Below, in pieces: positions 8,121 through 15,878 of a stretch of DNA of 16,783 bases; the first letter of the stretch is position 1; the number at the start of each line of letters is the position of its first letter. The notes under the pieces are model-generated. The model saw only the letters and a list, made by a program, of their open reading frames with translations. It had not been told where the DNA came from and did no database searches. The DNA lies in assembly GCA_007116995.1 (NCBI GenBank), contig SKHL01000162.1:1-16783 (forward strand), given 5' to 3'. Position numbers and translations under genes: made by a program. Source of the DNA: Limnochordia bacterium (GTDB lineage: Bacteria; Bacillota; Limnochordia; Darwinibacteriales; DTU012).

Positions 8121-9554
8121 TTACCCGTTAGGCAGGTACTCTTTCAATGCAATAGATCGTCTTACTAACTCCCGACCTTGCGCTAGATCATTAATCTCGC
8201 CTTTGGCCATTAGTTGTACTAGCATGTTGCCAATCGCAGTTGCTTCAATAGGACCTGTTACCACTGGTCTCTTGGTAGTATCTGCCGTAAATTGACATAA
8301 TAACTCAGCCTGAATTCCTCCACCAACCATGTGAATGGTATTAATGGGTCGTCCAATCATGGTTTCCAGTTTCCCTAAAGTGGACTCGTAGCTCATAGCT
8401 AAACTCTCATAAATACATCGGGCCATTTCCCCGAAGTCATGGGGTTCTGGTTGGTTTGTTTCCCGACAGTACTCGATAATCGCGCTAGGCATATCAGCAG
8501 GATTAAGAAATCTGGAATCGTCGGGATCGATCGCACACTTAAAAGGCTTAGCTAGTACAGCAGCTTGACTAATCTGGTCATAGGATAGGTTCAACCCCGC
8601 TCGATCCCAACTACGTTTGCACTCCTGAATTAGCCATAATCCGCTAATGTTCTTTAAAAACCGTATTTTTTTACCGACACCTGTCTCGTTAGTAAAATTC
8701 TCTTGTAGAGATTGTTCATTAATCAGCGGAGCATCTAACTCCATCCCTAACAGAGACCAGGTACCACTACTAATGTAGATGCTATGCTCATCTGTTAATG
8801 GGGCAGCAGCTACAGCTGAAGCCGTATCATGACTACCTGTGGCGATGACCGGGATGTCCTGAGATAGTCCCATTTCTTGACGAAAGACGCTAGTTAACCC
8901 CCCAATGGTCTCACCTGGAAATATAAGGGTCTTCATAATATCCATGGGTAAGTCTAAGGATGCAAACAATTCTTGGGCCCATTGGGAGTTCACCGGATCA
9001 AACAACTGCGAAGTCGAACTAATCGTATACTCATTATATTGCTGACCTGTTAAGAAGTAATTTAATAGATCGGGTATAAACAGCAGGGCTTCCGCATTCT
9101 CTAACACCCAGGGCCGATATTTTTGATCCGCATACAGTTGAACCAAGGTGTTAAGCTGCATAAACTGAATTCCTGTTTGTCCATAGATCTCATCTCGTGA
9201 GACCTTAGTGAAAATCTCCTCAAGTAACCCATCGGTGCGCTTATCTCGATAATGGTAGGGGTTAGCTAATAAGTTACCCGCTTGATCTAGCAGGCCGTAA
9301 TCAACACCCCACGTATCAATAGCTAAACTGCTGATACAGTTATTCGTGCACTGCACAGCCTTTCGCAAGCCTAACTTTATTTCTGAAAATAGTTTCAAAA
9401 TATCCCAGTAGGAACTTCCATGTAGTAACTCAGCTCCATTGGTAAACTTATGTACTTCCTTAAGTGTAATCTTGTCTCCATCATATTTTCCCACAATAGC
9501 ACGTCCATTTGAAGCTCCCAAATCAAATGCTAATAAATTCATCGTCGTACTCAT
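8121..9554 (-). CDS. rhaB: Rhamnulokinase
   Basis: Cytoplasmic FGGY-family kinase that phosphorylates L-rhamnulose to L-rhamnulose-1-phosphate, the second step of L-rhamnose breakdown. It has 477 residues, close to known RhaB proteins. Family features: phosphate-binding loop FDLGASNGRAIVG with Asp11, IDTWGVDYGLLD at about 79-90, NPYHYRDKRTDG at about 98-109, ATGSHDTASAVAA with the likely catalytic base Asp243, YISSGTWSLLG, and FLKNISGLWLIQECKRSW, which separates rhamnulokinase from xylulokinase and glycerol kinase. The ATG at 9554 has GGAGGT 5 bases upstream; an ATG four codons in lies too far from it. It is the first gene of its operon, behind the promoter at 9597-9625. Rhamnose isomerase and the aldolase are not visible here. 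Confidence 0.93.
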   Translation of the reverse strand: MSTTMNLLAFDLGASNGRAIVGKYDGDKITLKEVHKFTNGAELLHGSSYWDILKLFSEIKLGLRKAVQCTNNCISSLAIDTWGVDYGLLDQAGNLLANPYHYRDKRTDGLLEEIFTKVSRDEIYGQTGIQFMQLNTLVQLYADQKYRPWVLENAEALLFIPDLLNYFLTGQQYNEYTISSTSQLFDPVNSQWAQELFASLDLPMDIMKTLIFPGETIGGLTSVFRQEMGLSQDIPVIATGSHDTASAVAAAPLTDEHSIYISSGTWSLLGMELDAPLINEQSLQENFTNETGVGKKIRFLKNISGLWLIQECKRSWDRAGLNLSYDQISQAAVLAKPFKCAIDPDDSRFLNPADMPSAIIEYCRETNQPEPHDFGEMARCIYESLAMSYESTLGKLETMIGRPINTIHMVGGGIQAELLCQFTADTTKRPVVTGPIEATAIGNMLVQLMAKGEINDLAQGRELVRRSIALKEYLPNG

Positions 9555-9566
9555 TACCCACCTCCG

Positions 9567-9598
9567 CTAGGATAAACTCATAAATCTCTATATCCTAG
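9567..9598. promoter_or_regulatory. Inverted repeat over the rhaB start region
   Basis: CTAGGATA (9567-9574) and TATCCTAG (9591-9598) are perfect 8-base inverted arms with a 16-base spacer. The right arm touches the -10 box of the rhaB promoter, and the left arm ends just before the rhaB ribosome binding site. It could be a repressor operator, or an RNA hairpin at the start of the leader that affects translation. No T-run follows, so it is not a terminator. Confidence 0.45.
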
Positions 9599-9625
9599 TA
9601 TATCGAAAAAACAGGCTTTTTCCAA
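9597..9625 (-). promoter_or_regulatory. rhaB promoter, sigma-A-like
   Basis: On the minus strand TTGGAA (9625-9620) and TATACT (9602-9597) are 17 bases apart. The start point would be near 9590, giving a leader of about 36 bases to the rhaB ATG. Inverted repeats flank it on both sides, suggesting control by a sugar-responsive regulator. Confidence 0.6.
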
Positions 9626-9657
9626 TTAATTTCAAGATAAATTTTAGAAAAATTAAT
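9625..9657. promoter_or_regulatory. AT-rich inverted repeat next to the rhaB -35 box
   Basis: ATTAATTT (9625-9632) and AAATTAAT (9650-9657) form perfect 8-base inverted arms with a 17-base spacer, immediately upstream of the rhaB -35 box. This is where an activator would bind, or it may bend the DNA as an UP-like element. The low complexity of the sequence makes chance plausible. Confidence 0.3.
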
Positions 9658-9770
9658 CAAACAAGGGAAGTCTGAAGGAAAAAGGAGGATCTGCTTACTA
9701 GTCTATGGAATACTGATAATGAGATTTTTGCGTAATCAAGATCCAGTAGAACATATTTGGAGGTGTCCGC

Positions 9771-10946
9771 ATGATTGAAGGAAAATCAAAAGTAGTGAAA
9801 ACCGGTGTATTACGCCAAGGCCTAGTAGGCGGTGGTACAGGCTCATTCATTGGCGATGTACATCGTAAAGCAGCTGCATTTGATGGCAAGGCCCAGATGG
9901 TAGCCGGCTGTTTTTCCAGAGACTGGGAAGTAACGCAAGCTACTGGGCAGATGCTTGGTCTAAACGAGGATCGGATATACAAGACCTATGCCGAAATGGC
10001 TCAAGCTGAAGGAGCTCGAGAAGATGGCATTGATTTTGTCAGTATCTGCACACCTAACTATGCTCATTATGACATTGCCAAAGCCTTTATGGAACAGAAC
10101 ATTCACATTATTTGTGACAAACCCTTAGCACTCACACTCGAACAAGGGGAAGAGCTGACCAAAATAGCCAAAGAACGCTATTTATTGTTTTGTGTTACCT
10201 ATGCCTATTCGGCCCATCCTGTGCTCTATCATGCTAGAGAGATGGTACGAAATGGAGAGTTAGGGGATATCCGAGTGGTCGTGGGCGAGTACCCACAGTG
10301 CTGGTTAGCTGATAAACTAGAAGATACAGGACAACGTCAAGCAGCTTGGCGAACCGATCCCAAAATGGCTGGGATCTCTAACTGCGTAGGCGATATTGGT
10401 AGCCATATCGAACATACCGTATCTTTCGTTACAGGGCTTAAAATTAAGTCACTCTGTGCTAACTTGACGGCATTTGGGGAGAATCGTGAACTCGATACAA
10501 ATGCAGAGATTTTGGTTAGACTAGAGAATGGTGGCACAGGCTCTTATTGGTGTTCCCAAGTAGCCATTGGAAATGACAACGGTTTAAAAATACGCATATA
10601 TGGTACAAAAGGAGCCATCGAATGGGAGCAAGAGACGCCGAATGTAATAAAGATATGCATGGCTAACGGACCAGTCCAAATTTTTTCTCGGGGTAACGGA
10701 TATCTTTATCCCGAAGCAGCAGAGCTCTCTCGCATCCCGTCAGGCCATCCGGAAGGCTATTACATTGGGTTTGCCAATGTATACAATGCCTTTCTCAGTG
10801 CGTTGATTAAGAAACAAGCAGGTGAATCATTAACAGCGAAAGACTTGGATTTCCCTGATGTCCTAGACGGAGTTCAAGGTATCAAATTTATTCATGCATG
10901 TGTAGATAGCTCGAAAAACGGTGCTGTCTGGGTCGATATCAAATAG
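9771..10946 (+). CDS. Gfo/Idh/MocA-family oxidoreductase
   Basis: NAD(P)-dependent sugar or sugar-derivative dehydrogenase, 391 residues. An N-terminal Rossmann domain carries GLVGGGTGSFIGDVHR (about 17-31). DKP (116-118) replaces the usual EKP, with CTPNYAHYDIAK before it. The C-terminal alpha/beta domain has GDIGSHIEH with Asp208 and likely catalytic His212. GGAGGTG sits 7 bases before the ATG. It is followed after about 20 bases by a TIM-barrel isomerase/epimerase, and such pairs are common in pathways that oxidise a sugar and then rearrange the keto product. It diverges from rhaB across a 216-base control region. Substrate is unknown; inositol, glucoside or rhamnose-derived sugars are all possible. 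Confidence 0.9.
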   Translation: MIEGKSKVVKTGVLRQGLVGGGTGSFIGDVHRKAAAFDGKAQMVAGCFSRDWEVTQATGQMLGLNEDRIYKTYAEMAQAEGAREDGIDFVSICTPNYAHYDIAKAFMEQNIHIICDKPLALTLEQGEELTKIAKERYLLFCVTYAYSAHPVLYHAREMVRNGELGDIRVVVGEYPQCWLADKLEDTGQRQAAWRTDPKMAGISNCVGDIGSHIEHTVSFVTGLKIKSLCANLTAFGENRELDTNAEILVRLENGGTGSYWCSQVAIGNDNGLKIRIYGTKGAIEWEQETPNVIKICMANGPVQIFSRGNGYLYPEAAELSRIPSGHPEGYYIGFANVYNAFLSALIKKQAGESLTAKDLDFPDVLDGVQGIKFIHACVDSSKNGAVWVDIK

Positions 10947-10965
10947 GAGCATAGGAGGAGACATC

Positions 10966-11958
10966 ATGGCACGACCAATTACCCTATTTACTGGCCAATG
11001 GGCCGATATGACGTTTGAGGAAATATGTAAGTTTGCACATTCCGTAGGCTATGACGGATTAGAGATTGCCTGTTGGGGTGATCACATGGATGTGAAAAAA
11101 GCTGCTACAGATCCCGAGTATGTCGCTAATCGTCAAGAGATCCTGGCTAAGTATGAATTAAAGTGTTGGGCATTAGGGAATCATCTAGCTGGTCAATGTG
11201 TCGGTGACGACTGGGATCCTAGACTGGATAACTTCGCTCCGAGCGATGTAAAAGGGAATCCTAAAAAAATTCGTCAGTGGGCTATCGAGGAAATGATTGC
11301 GACAGCCCAGGCCGCGAAAAACATGGGTTGCTACGTGGTTACGGGCTTTACTGGATCTCCTATCTGGAAGTATCTATATTCCTTTCCCCAAACCACCGAA
11401 GAAATGGTGGAGGACGGGTTCCAGAAAATCATGACATTATGGACTCCGATCTTCGACGAGTATGATAAGCAGGAAGTAAAATTCGCCCTTGAAGTGCATC
11501 CAACAGAAATTGCCTTTGATTTCTATACAACGGAACGGTTATTTCAGACCTTTAATAACCGTCCTACCCTCGGTCTTAACTTTGACCCGAGCCACTTAAT
11601 ATGGCAAGGTCTTTCACCCCATATCTTCTTGCGAGAATTTGCAGATAAAGTATATCACGTCCACATGAAAGATGCAGCGGTAACGTTAAACGGTCGTACT
11701 GGTATCTTAAGCTCACACCTTGAATTTGGTGACTCCCGCAGAGGTTGGAACTTCCGTTCCTTAGGTCATGGTGATGTGAACTTCGAGGAAATCATCCGTG
11801 CCTTGAATGATGCGAATTATACTGGTCCCCTATCCGTAGAATGGGAAGACAGTGGTATGGATCGGGAATTTGGTGCCATGGAAGCACAAGAATTCGTACG
11901 CAGAATCGACTTCCCCGCTTCTGACTTGGCCTTTGATGATGCTATTAAGAAATCCTAA
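10966..11958 (+). CDS. Sugar phosphate isomerase/epimerase, TIM barrel
   Basis: Member of the xylose-isomerase-like (AP endonuclease 2) TIM-barrel family, 330 residues, metal-dependent and cytoplasmic. It begins MARPITLFTGQWADMTFEEI. The expected metal ligands are visible: Glu176 in FALEVHP, Asp207 in NFDPSH, His233 in YHVHMKD and Glu292 in SVEWED. The start at 10966 is chosen because GGAGGA lies 6 bases upstream; a longer frame from 10921 would overlap the preceding gene and lacks a good site. It is cotranscribed with the oxidoreductase, with 19 bases between them. The likely job is isomerising or epimerising the oxidised or keto-sugar made by its partner. L-rhamnose isomerase activity is possible, since some enzymes of this fold do that, but nothing here proves it. 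No terminator is visible after the stop. Confidence 0.88.
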   Translation: MARPITLFTGQWADMTFEEICKFAHSVGYDGLEIACWGDHMDVKKAATDPEYVANRQEILAKYELKCWALGNHLAGQCVGDDWDPRLDNFAPSDVKGNPKKIRQWAIEEMIATAQAAKNMGCYVVTGFTGSPIWKYLYSFPQTTEEMVEDGFQKIMTLWTPIFDEYDKQEVKFALEVHPTEIAFDFYTTERLFQTFNNRPTLGLNFDPSHLIWQGLSPHIFLREFADKVYHVHMKDAAVTLNGRTGILSSHLEFGDSRRGWNFRSLGHGDVNFEEIIRALNDANYTGPLSVEWEDSGMDREFGAMEAQEFVRRIDFPASDLAFDDAIKKS

Positions 11959-12052
11959 GGGAGAAGGTTTACAGTCCACTAGCTTCTTGGGTCGTTAGCA
12001 TGTATCTATCTCCGGTTAGTCTGCATAATGACGAGCAGTTTCTTGAATCCGT

Positions 12053-13336
12053 TTAGAATCTAGGTAATGAATAGGATTGATGGCATTTCTTGTACTTTTT
12101 CCCGCTTTGACAGGGACAAAGATCATTACGTCCTACTCCACTCCAAATCGTATCGTAGACCTCCTGCATCTTCTGGCGAATAGCTGGTGGAGCCGTTTTC
12201 CTTTGCAGTTTATTTACAATCACCCGACTATAGGGCTGTACATAACGGAAAAACTGACGATATCCATCACATAAATGGTTATGGCCCTCCTCATTCGTAG
12301 GGCTAACAGTCACCCGATTCTTCGGACAGCCACCATAGCAATAAGATAGAACGGGGCACTGCTTACAATACTCTGTTAGTGAAGTAGACTTCTCTTTACC
12401 AAATCCTTGTTGCTCAGGGGAGTTAACCATCTCGGCCATGTTCTGATTCATAATGTTACCTAGCAAGTGATCAGGATCTACATAGTGATCACAGGCATAG
12501 ATATCGCCATTATGCTCCATGGCCAGAAATCGCCCACAGCTAGGCGAGAATACACAGAGACTAGAACCCATTCCAGCCTCAGTACCAACAATCCCTTCAA
12601 AGAGCTGGACATAGATATCTCCTAAGTCAAAACGCACCCAGTGATTAAAAATAGTGGTTAAGAACCGGCCATACTCTAGACCACTTACACTTCGTGAGCT
12701 AACACCTTCCTCTTTGCTACCCTCCACTAAGGGTATAAACTGGATATATTTTACTTCATGATCAAGAAAAAACTGATATACCTCCATCGGCTGCTTTGCA
12801 TTCACGTTATTTACTACACAAAGTACATTAAACTCTACCTTATGCTCCTTCAATAACTCTAATCCACGCAGAGCCTGAGGAGATGAAGGGCGTCCTTGCT
12901 TATCTTTCCGATACACATCGTGAATTTCGGGAGGTCCATCTAGGCTCAAACCCACCAGAAAGCTATGCTCTCGTAAAAAATCACACCACTCCTGGTCTAA
13001 AAGAGTCCCATTTGTTTGCAGAGAATTTTCTACATGCCAACCCTCTGGGAGGTATTGCTGCTGTAACTCTACAATATGCTGAAAGAACTCTAGACCCATT
13101 AGGGTTGGCTCTCCCCCTTGCCAGGCAAAGGAGATCACTGGCCCCGGTTGATGGGCGATATACTGCTTAATATATTCCTCTAATACATTGTCACTCATCC
13201 GGAAGTCTTTCTCAGCTGGATAGAGGTTAGTCTTTGTTAGATAAAAACAGTACTCACAATCTAGATTGCAGATAGGGCCAATAGGTTTAGTCATAACATG
13301 AAAGGGTAATCCGTGTTGGGTGGACAAAGACAACAT
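12053..13336 (-). CDS. Anaerobic sulfatase-maturating radical SAM enzyme with C-terminal SEC-C motif
   Basis: Radical SAM/SPASM protein that oxidises a Cys or Ser in sulfatases to formylglycine without oxygen. The 4Fe-4S/SAM motif is CNLDCEYC at residues 23-30. Next come WQGGEPTL at about 72-79, the SPASM region with GDIYACDHYV carrying the conserved Cys-Asp pair, and then the cysteine-rich CKQCPVLSYCYGGCP. Residues 400-419 form a SEC-C metal-binding motif (GRNDLCPCQSGKKYKKCH), an added zinc-type tail. The ATG at 13336 lies very close to AGAGGA; TTG at 13333 has better spacing and would drop one residue. No sulfatase is in the window, so its client must lie elsewhere. After the stop another minus frame continues coding-like for about 14 residues (DSKRIQETARHYAD), perhaps a frameshifted old C-terminus. 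It is convergent with the isomerase gene. Confidence 0.93.
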   Translation of the reverse strand: MLSLSTQHGLPFHVMTKPIGPICNLDCEYCFYLTKTNLYPAEKDFRMSDNVLEEYIKQYIAHQPGPVISFAWQGGEPTLMGLEFFQHIVELQQQYLPEGWHVENSLQTNGTLLDQEWCDFLREHSFLVGLSLDGPPEIHDVYRKDKQGRPSSPQALRGLELLKEHKVEFNVLCVVNNVNAKQPMEVYQFFLDHEVKYIQFIPLVEGSKEEGVSSRSVSGLEYGRFLTTIFNHWVRFDLGDIYVQLFEGIVGTEAGMGSSLCVFSPSCGRFLAMEHNGDIYACDHYVDPDHLLGNIMNQNMAEMVNSPEQQGFGKEKSTSLTEYCKQCPVLSYCYGGCPKNRVTVSPTNEEGHNHLCDGYRQFFRYVQPYSRVIVNKLQRKTAPPAIRQKMQEVYDTIWSGVGRNDLCPCQSGKKYKKCHQSYSLPRF

Positions 13337-13456
13337 CCTTCCTCTTATCTTATTACAGAAACCTTCTCCGAATACACCTCTTTATCCTGCTACCATCTAA
13401 TACCTGGAGTGCCCGGAAACGTAAGAATAAGCTTAATCCTATGAGCACAGGCAATA

Positions 13457-14440
13457 TTATCGTTTCAATGTATAGGTGTCTCCAGCAATAAAACTGTCAA
13501 CTATCTCCCTAGTAACCCACGTGAAGTCTCCTACATAAGTATTTTTAAGGGTCATAGAGGCATTACCCATAACGACACCTAGCTCTGGTCCAGACTCTAG
13601 AAAGCCAGTGATAAATCCTCCAGCCATAGCATCACCTGCACCTAACCGTTCTACACCCACTAAGCGTCCGCCTTGCTCCTGAGAATAATCTTCGCCTTGA
13701 TGAACGCAGGATATTCGCCAAAGTGAACCTTTTTGCTCACTACTGTGGACTAATACTACAGTAGGAATAGCTAGATCCTGACTAAGCTTTCGGGCTAACT
13801 TATCGCCATGTAAATCGTGGAATCCAAAGAGACTCCGGGCATCTCTACCGGAGGTAAATAACATATCTATATAGGGATAGTATTCTTTCAAGATCTCCTT
13901 AGCCGTTAAAACATCCCAGAGCTTACTTCGGTAATTAGTATCGAAAGCAACCAGACAATTATGGGCTTTTGCCTTACGTACTGCATCTAGGGTAACCCGA
14001 TGTGCTTGAGTACTTACCGCTGGGTTGATCCCGCTGATGAGAAACACCTTAGTTTGCTTAACAATCTGATCCCACTCAAAGTCGTTGGATTCAACTTTAC
14101 TAAACACCGAATTTTCTCGATCGTAATAAACGGTTCCCGCTCTCGGAGATTGGGCATTTTCAAAAAAAAGGAGCCCTTGACGATCTGTTTGACTAGTTCT
14201 CACCCAAGTAGTATCCACTTTGTGCTCACTACATTTATTGATGATTAAGCGACCGAGAGGATTATTTGCTACCTTTGTCACATAAGAAACACGTAATCCA
14301 AGATGGGCTGCAGCCACAGCCACATTCATTTCACTGCCTGCAGGATATAAATGAGCCGCAGTTCCTTGTTCAATGGGATACGGTCCTGGTGGTGTAATAC
14401 GTACCATTGACTCTCCAAATGTAATTAGATCAAATTTCAT
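13457..14440 (-). CDS. PfkB-family sugar kinase, 2-keto-3-deoxygluconate kinase-like
   Basis: ATP-dependent kinase of the ribokinase superfamily, 327 residues. It starts MKFDLITFGESMVRITPPG, resembling the KDG kinase branch. Substrate-side features include AGSEMNVAVAAAHLG (about 34-48) and YYDRENSVFSKV. FDTNYRSKLW lies mid-protein, and the C-terminal anion hole is GAGD with catalytic Asp270. The product would be 2-keto-3-deoxy-6-phosphogluconate from uronic acids such as galacturonate, or a related keto-acid sugar. GGGGGAG lies about 4 bases before the ATG. It sits downstream of the terminator at 14476-14515 and about 120 bases before the sulfatase-maturating gene. The matching KDPG aldolase is not in the window. 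KDG specificity is a moderate guess; other sugar kinases of this branch are possible. Confidence 0.82.
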   Translation of the reverse strand: MKFDLITFGESMVRITPPGPYPIEQGTAAHLYPAGSEMNVAVAAAHLGLRVSYVTKVANNPLGRLIINKCSEHKVDTTWVRTSQTDRQGLLFFENAQSPRAGTVYYDRENSVFSKVESNDFEWDQIVKQTKVFLISGINPAVSTQAHRVTLDAVRKAKAHNCLVAFDTNYRSKLWDVLTAKEILKEYYPYIDMLFTSGRDARSLFGFHDLHGDKLARKLSQDLAIPTVVLVHSSEQKGSLWRISCVHQGEDYSQEQGGRLVGVERLGAGDAMAGGFITGFLESGPELGVVMGNASMTLKNTYVGDFTWVTREIVDSFIAGDTYTLKR

Positions 14441-14459
14441 GATCTCCCCCCAAAATTCG

Positions 14460-14471
14460 TGATCTAGATCA
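14460..14471. promoter_or_regulatory. Perfect 12-base palindrome before the PfkB kinase
   Basis: TGATCTAGATCA lies between the terminator T-run and the ribosome binding site of the kinase at 13457-14440. Its position would suit an operator. It could also arise by chance, and no partner regulator is visible. Confidence 0.25.
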
Positions 14472-14475
14472 TAGT

Positions 14476-14515
14476 AAAAGCAGAGAACCCTAAATCAAGT
14501 GTTAGGTTTCTCTGC
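14476..14515 (-). terminator. Rho-independent terminator after oxidoreductase
   Basis: On the minus strand GCAGAGAA plus CCTAA pairs with TTAGG plus TTCTCTGC: 13 base pairs with a single internal mismatch and an 8-base loop. TTTT follows. It lies 25 bases after the stop of the 14540-15697 gene and should separate it, at least partly, from the kinase downstream. The T-run is short, so some read-through is likely. Confidence 0.75.
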
Positions 14516-14539
14516 CTTATCTATTCCATACACGTTAAT

Positions 14540-15697
14540 CTAGAATGTATCAGTAACGTCCATAACTTTCTCAGTGGATTCTTTTTTAAACGAAGAATTT
14601 TTAACTTTCTCCTGCAATTTCTCAATGAAGAGATCCTCATCCACAGGGATATCCGCCCACGAGTCAGTCCATGAGGAGAGATGCATCGCGTTGGATATCT
14701 GGAGTCCACGAATACCTTCTACCCCAGGAGCTAGTAACGGGGTGCCTTTTAGGATAGCATTCACCCAATTTGTAGTTATCCCTTTATGCCCTGTCACTTC
14801 TCGGCGAATGGGAACTTCGCACTTCCATGCCTCAGGACTACCAAAGCCGCCCTTGTATTCTGCATTGAATTTCCGTTCAGAGACCTGCAATCGCCAAAAT
14901 GTTAAGTTACCATTTTCGACTACGATTTTGCCTCTATCCCCAGACAGCTCAAACCGATTAGTTCCAGGTGCCTCTCCTGTCGCTGTTACAAACAGCCCGG
15001 TTGCACCATTTTCGTACTCTACATAAGCAGTTACATCATCTTCTACCTCAATATTGTGGTATTTACCAAGATGGCAGAAAGCGCGGACTCGTTTTGGTAG
15101 GCCACAAGTCCATTGCCATAGATCCAATTGATGGGGATCTTGGTTAAGTAAAACACCGCCACCTTCTCCACCCCAAGTAGCTCTCCATCCGCCTGAATCA
15201 TAATAGCTTTGAGGACGATACCAGTTAGTGATAATCCAAACGGTCCGTTTTAGCTCTCCTAATTCACCAGCATTGAGCATCTCTCGTAGCTTCTGATACA
15301 TGGGATTTGTGCGCTGATTGAACATCATGCTAAACACTTTCCCGCTTTTTTCTGCAATCTCATTCATTTCTCGAACCTGTTTAGTATATACACCAGCTGG
15401 TTTCTCAATTAATACATGGTACCCATTCTCAAATCCCTGAATAGCTAAAGGGGGATGATCATAATGAGGGGTAGCTACCATTATTGCGTCCATGGCTTTC
15501 GATGCAAAAAAGGCATCCGAGTTATCAAAGATTTGAATGTTTTCTCCTAAATTCTGCTTCGCCCACTTAAGACGATCTTCACTCACATCACATACAGCTG
15601 TTAACTCAGCTCCTGGCACTTCCCCATTAGATAAGTATCTGGCATGATTCGAGCCCATGTTTCCAATACCGATAATACCAATTCGTACATTATCCAT
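14540..15697 (-). CDS. Gfo/Idh/MocA-family oxidoreductase
   Basis: NAD(P)-dependent dehydrogenase of the glucose-fructose oxidoreductase family, 385 residues. The N-terminal Rossmann motif is GIIGIGNMGSNHAR (about 7-20). EKPAG begins at residue 98, and the C-terminal domain carries GGGVLLNQDPHQLDLW with likely catalytic His189. AGGAG lies 8 bases before the ATG, so the start is firm. It differs clearly from the oxidoreductase at 9771 in motif wording (EKP rather than DKP, DPH rather than GDIGSH), so they are not recent duplicates. It has its own candidate promoter and operator upstream and a terminator at each side, so it is probably a one-gene unit following the transporter gene. Likely substrates are myo-inositol-like or sugar derivatives; this cannot be narrowed. 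Confidence 0.9.
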   Translation of the reverse strand: MDNVRIGIIGIGNMGSNHARYLSNGEVPGAELTAVCDVSEDRLKWAKQNLGENIQIFDNSDAFFASKAMDAIMVATPHYDHPPLAIQGFENGYHVLIEKPAGVYTKQVREMNEIAEKSGKVFSMMFNQRTNPMYQKLREMLNAGELGELKRTVWIITNWYRPQSYYDSGGWRATWGGEGGGVLLNQDPHQLDLWQWTCGLPKRVRAFCHLGKYHNIEVEDDVTAYVEYENGATGLFVTATGEAPGTNRFELSGDRGKIVVENGNLTFWRLQVSERKFNAEYKGGFGSPEAWKCEVPIRREVTGHKGITTNWVNAILKGTPLLAPGVEGIRGLQISNAMHLSSWTDSWADIPVDEDLFIEKLQEKVKNSSFKKESTEKVMDVTDTF

Positions 15698-15774
15698 AAT
15701 ATCTTCTCCTTCTGACTTAGCTTTGTGTAATCTTTGCTATTATTTTCTTTAATCCTTGGGTGGCGATGGCAAAC

Positions 15775-15803
15775 TTTATATAGTGTTCTCGATTTACGAG
15801 AAA
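15775..15803 (-). promoter_or_regulatory. Candidate promoter for the second oxidoreductase
   Basis: On the minus strand a good TATAAA -10 box (15780-15775) has only a poor -35 (TTTCTC, 15803-15798) at 17 bases. The weak -35 overlaps the palindrome at 15786-15802, consistent with a regulator-controlled promoter. The leader to the ATG would be about 70 bases. Confidence 0.35.
15786..15802. promoter_or_regulatory. Palindromic operator candidate
   Basis: TTCTCG-ATTTA-CGAGAA is a perfect inverted repeat of 6-base arms with a 5-base centre, 17 bases in all. It overlaps the spacer and -35 of the candidate promoter at 15775-15803. Size and shape suit a dimeric repressor such as a GntR- or LacI-type protein. 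No such gene is in the window. Confidence 0.45.
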
Positions 15804-15878
15804 AATCCTACTAAATATGGAAAAAATTTAGCTACCAGGACCCAAGATACAAAAAATTATATCTTCTGATCTTGTGAG

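Noticed and set aside
9683..9730. Strong AAAGGAGGA site on the plus strand followed by ATGGAATACTGA, and a GATAAT box at 9715-9720, as a leader peptide or promoter for the plus operon
   Set aside because: The ATG is 15 bases from the site and gives only three codons, and no acceptable -35 lies 16-18 bases before GATAAT. Suggestive only.
11959..12052. Convergent gap searched for a shared terminator
   Set aside because: No stem with a T-run is visible on either strand.
13337..13456. Gap between the PfkB kinase and the sulfatase-maturating enzyme searched for a promoter or small gene
   Set aside because: No convincing promoter boxes, hairpin or open frame could be supported; the two genes may be cotranscribed.
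14440..14500. TTGATT and TATGAT on the minus strand as a promoter for the PfkB kinase
   Set aside because: The spacer would be 19 bases and the boxes overlap the terminator hairpin; too weak to call.
14574..15026. 150-codon open frame on the plus strand opposite the second oxidoreductase
   Set aside because: It is the antisense shadow of a gene with clear Gfo/Idh/MocA motifs and a firm ribosome binding site.
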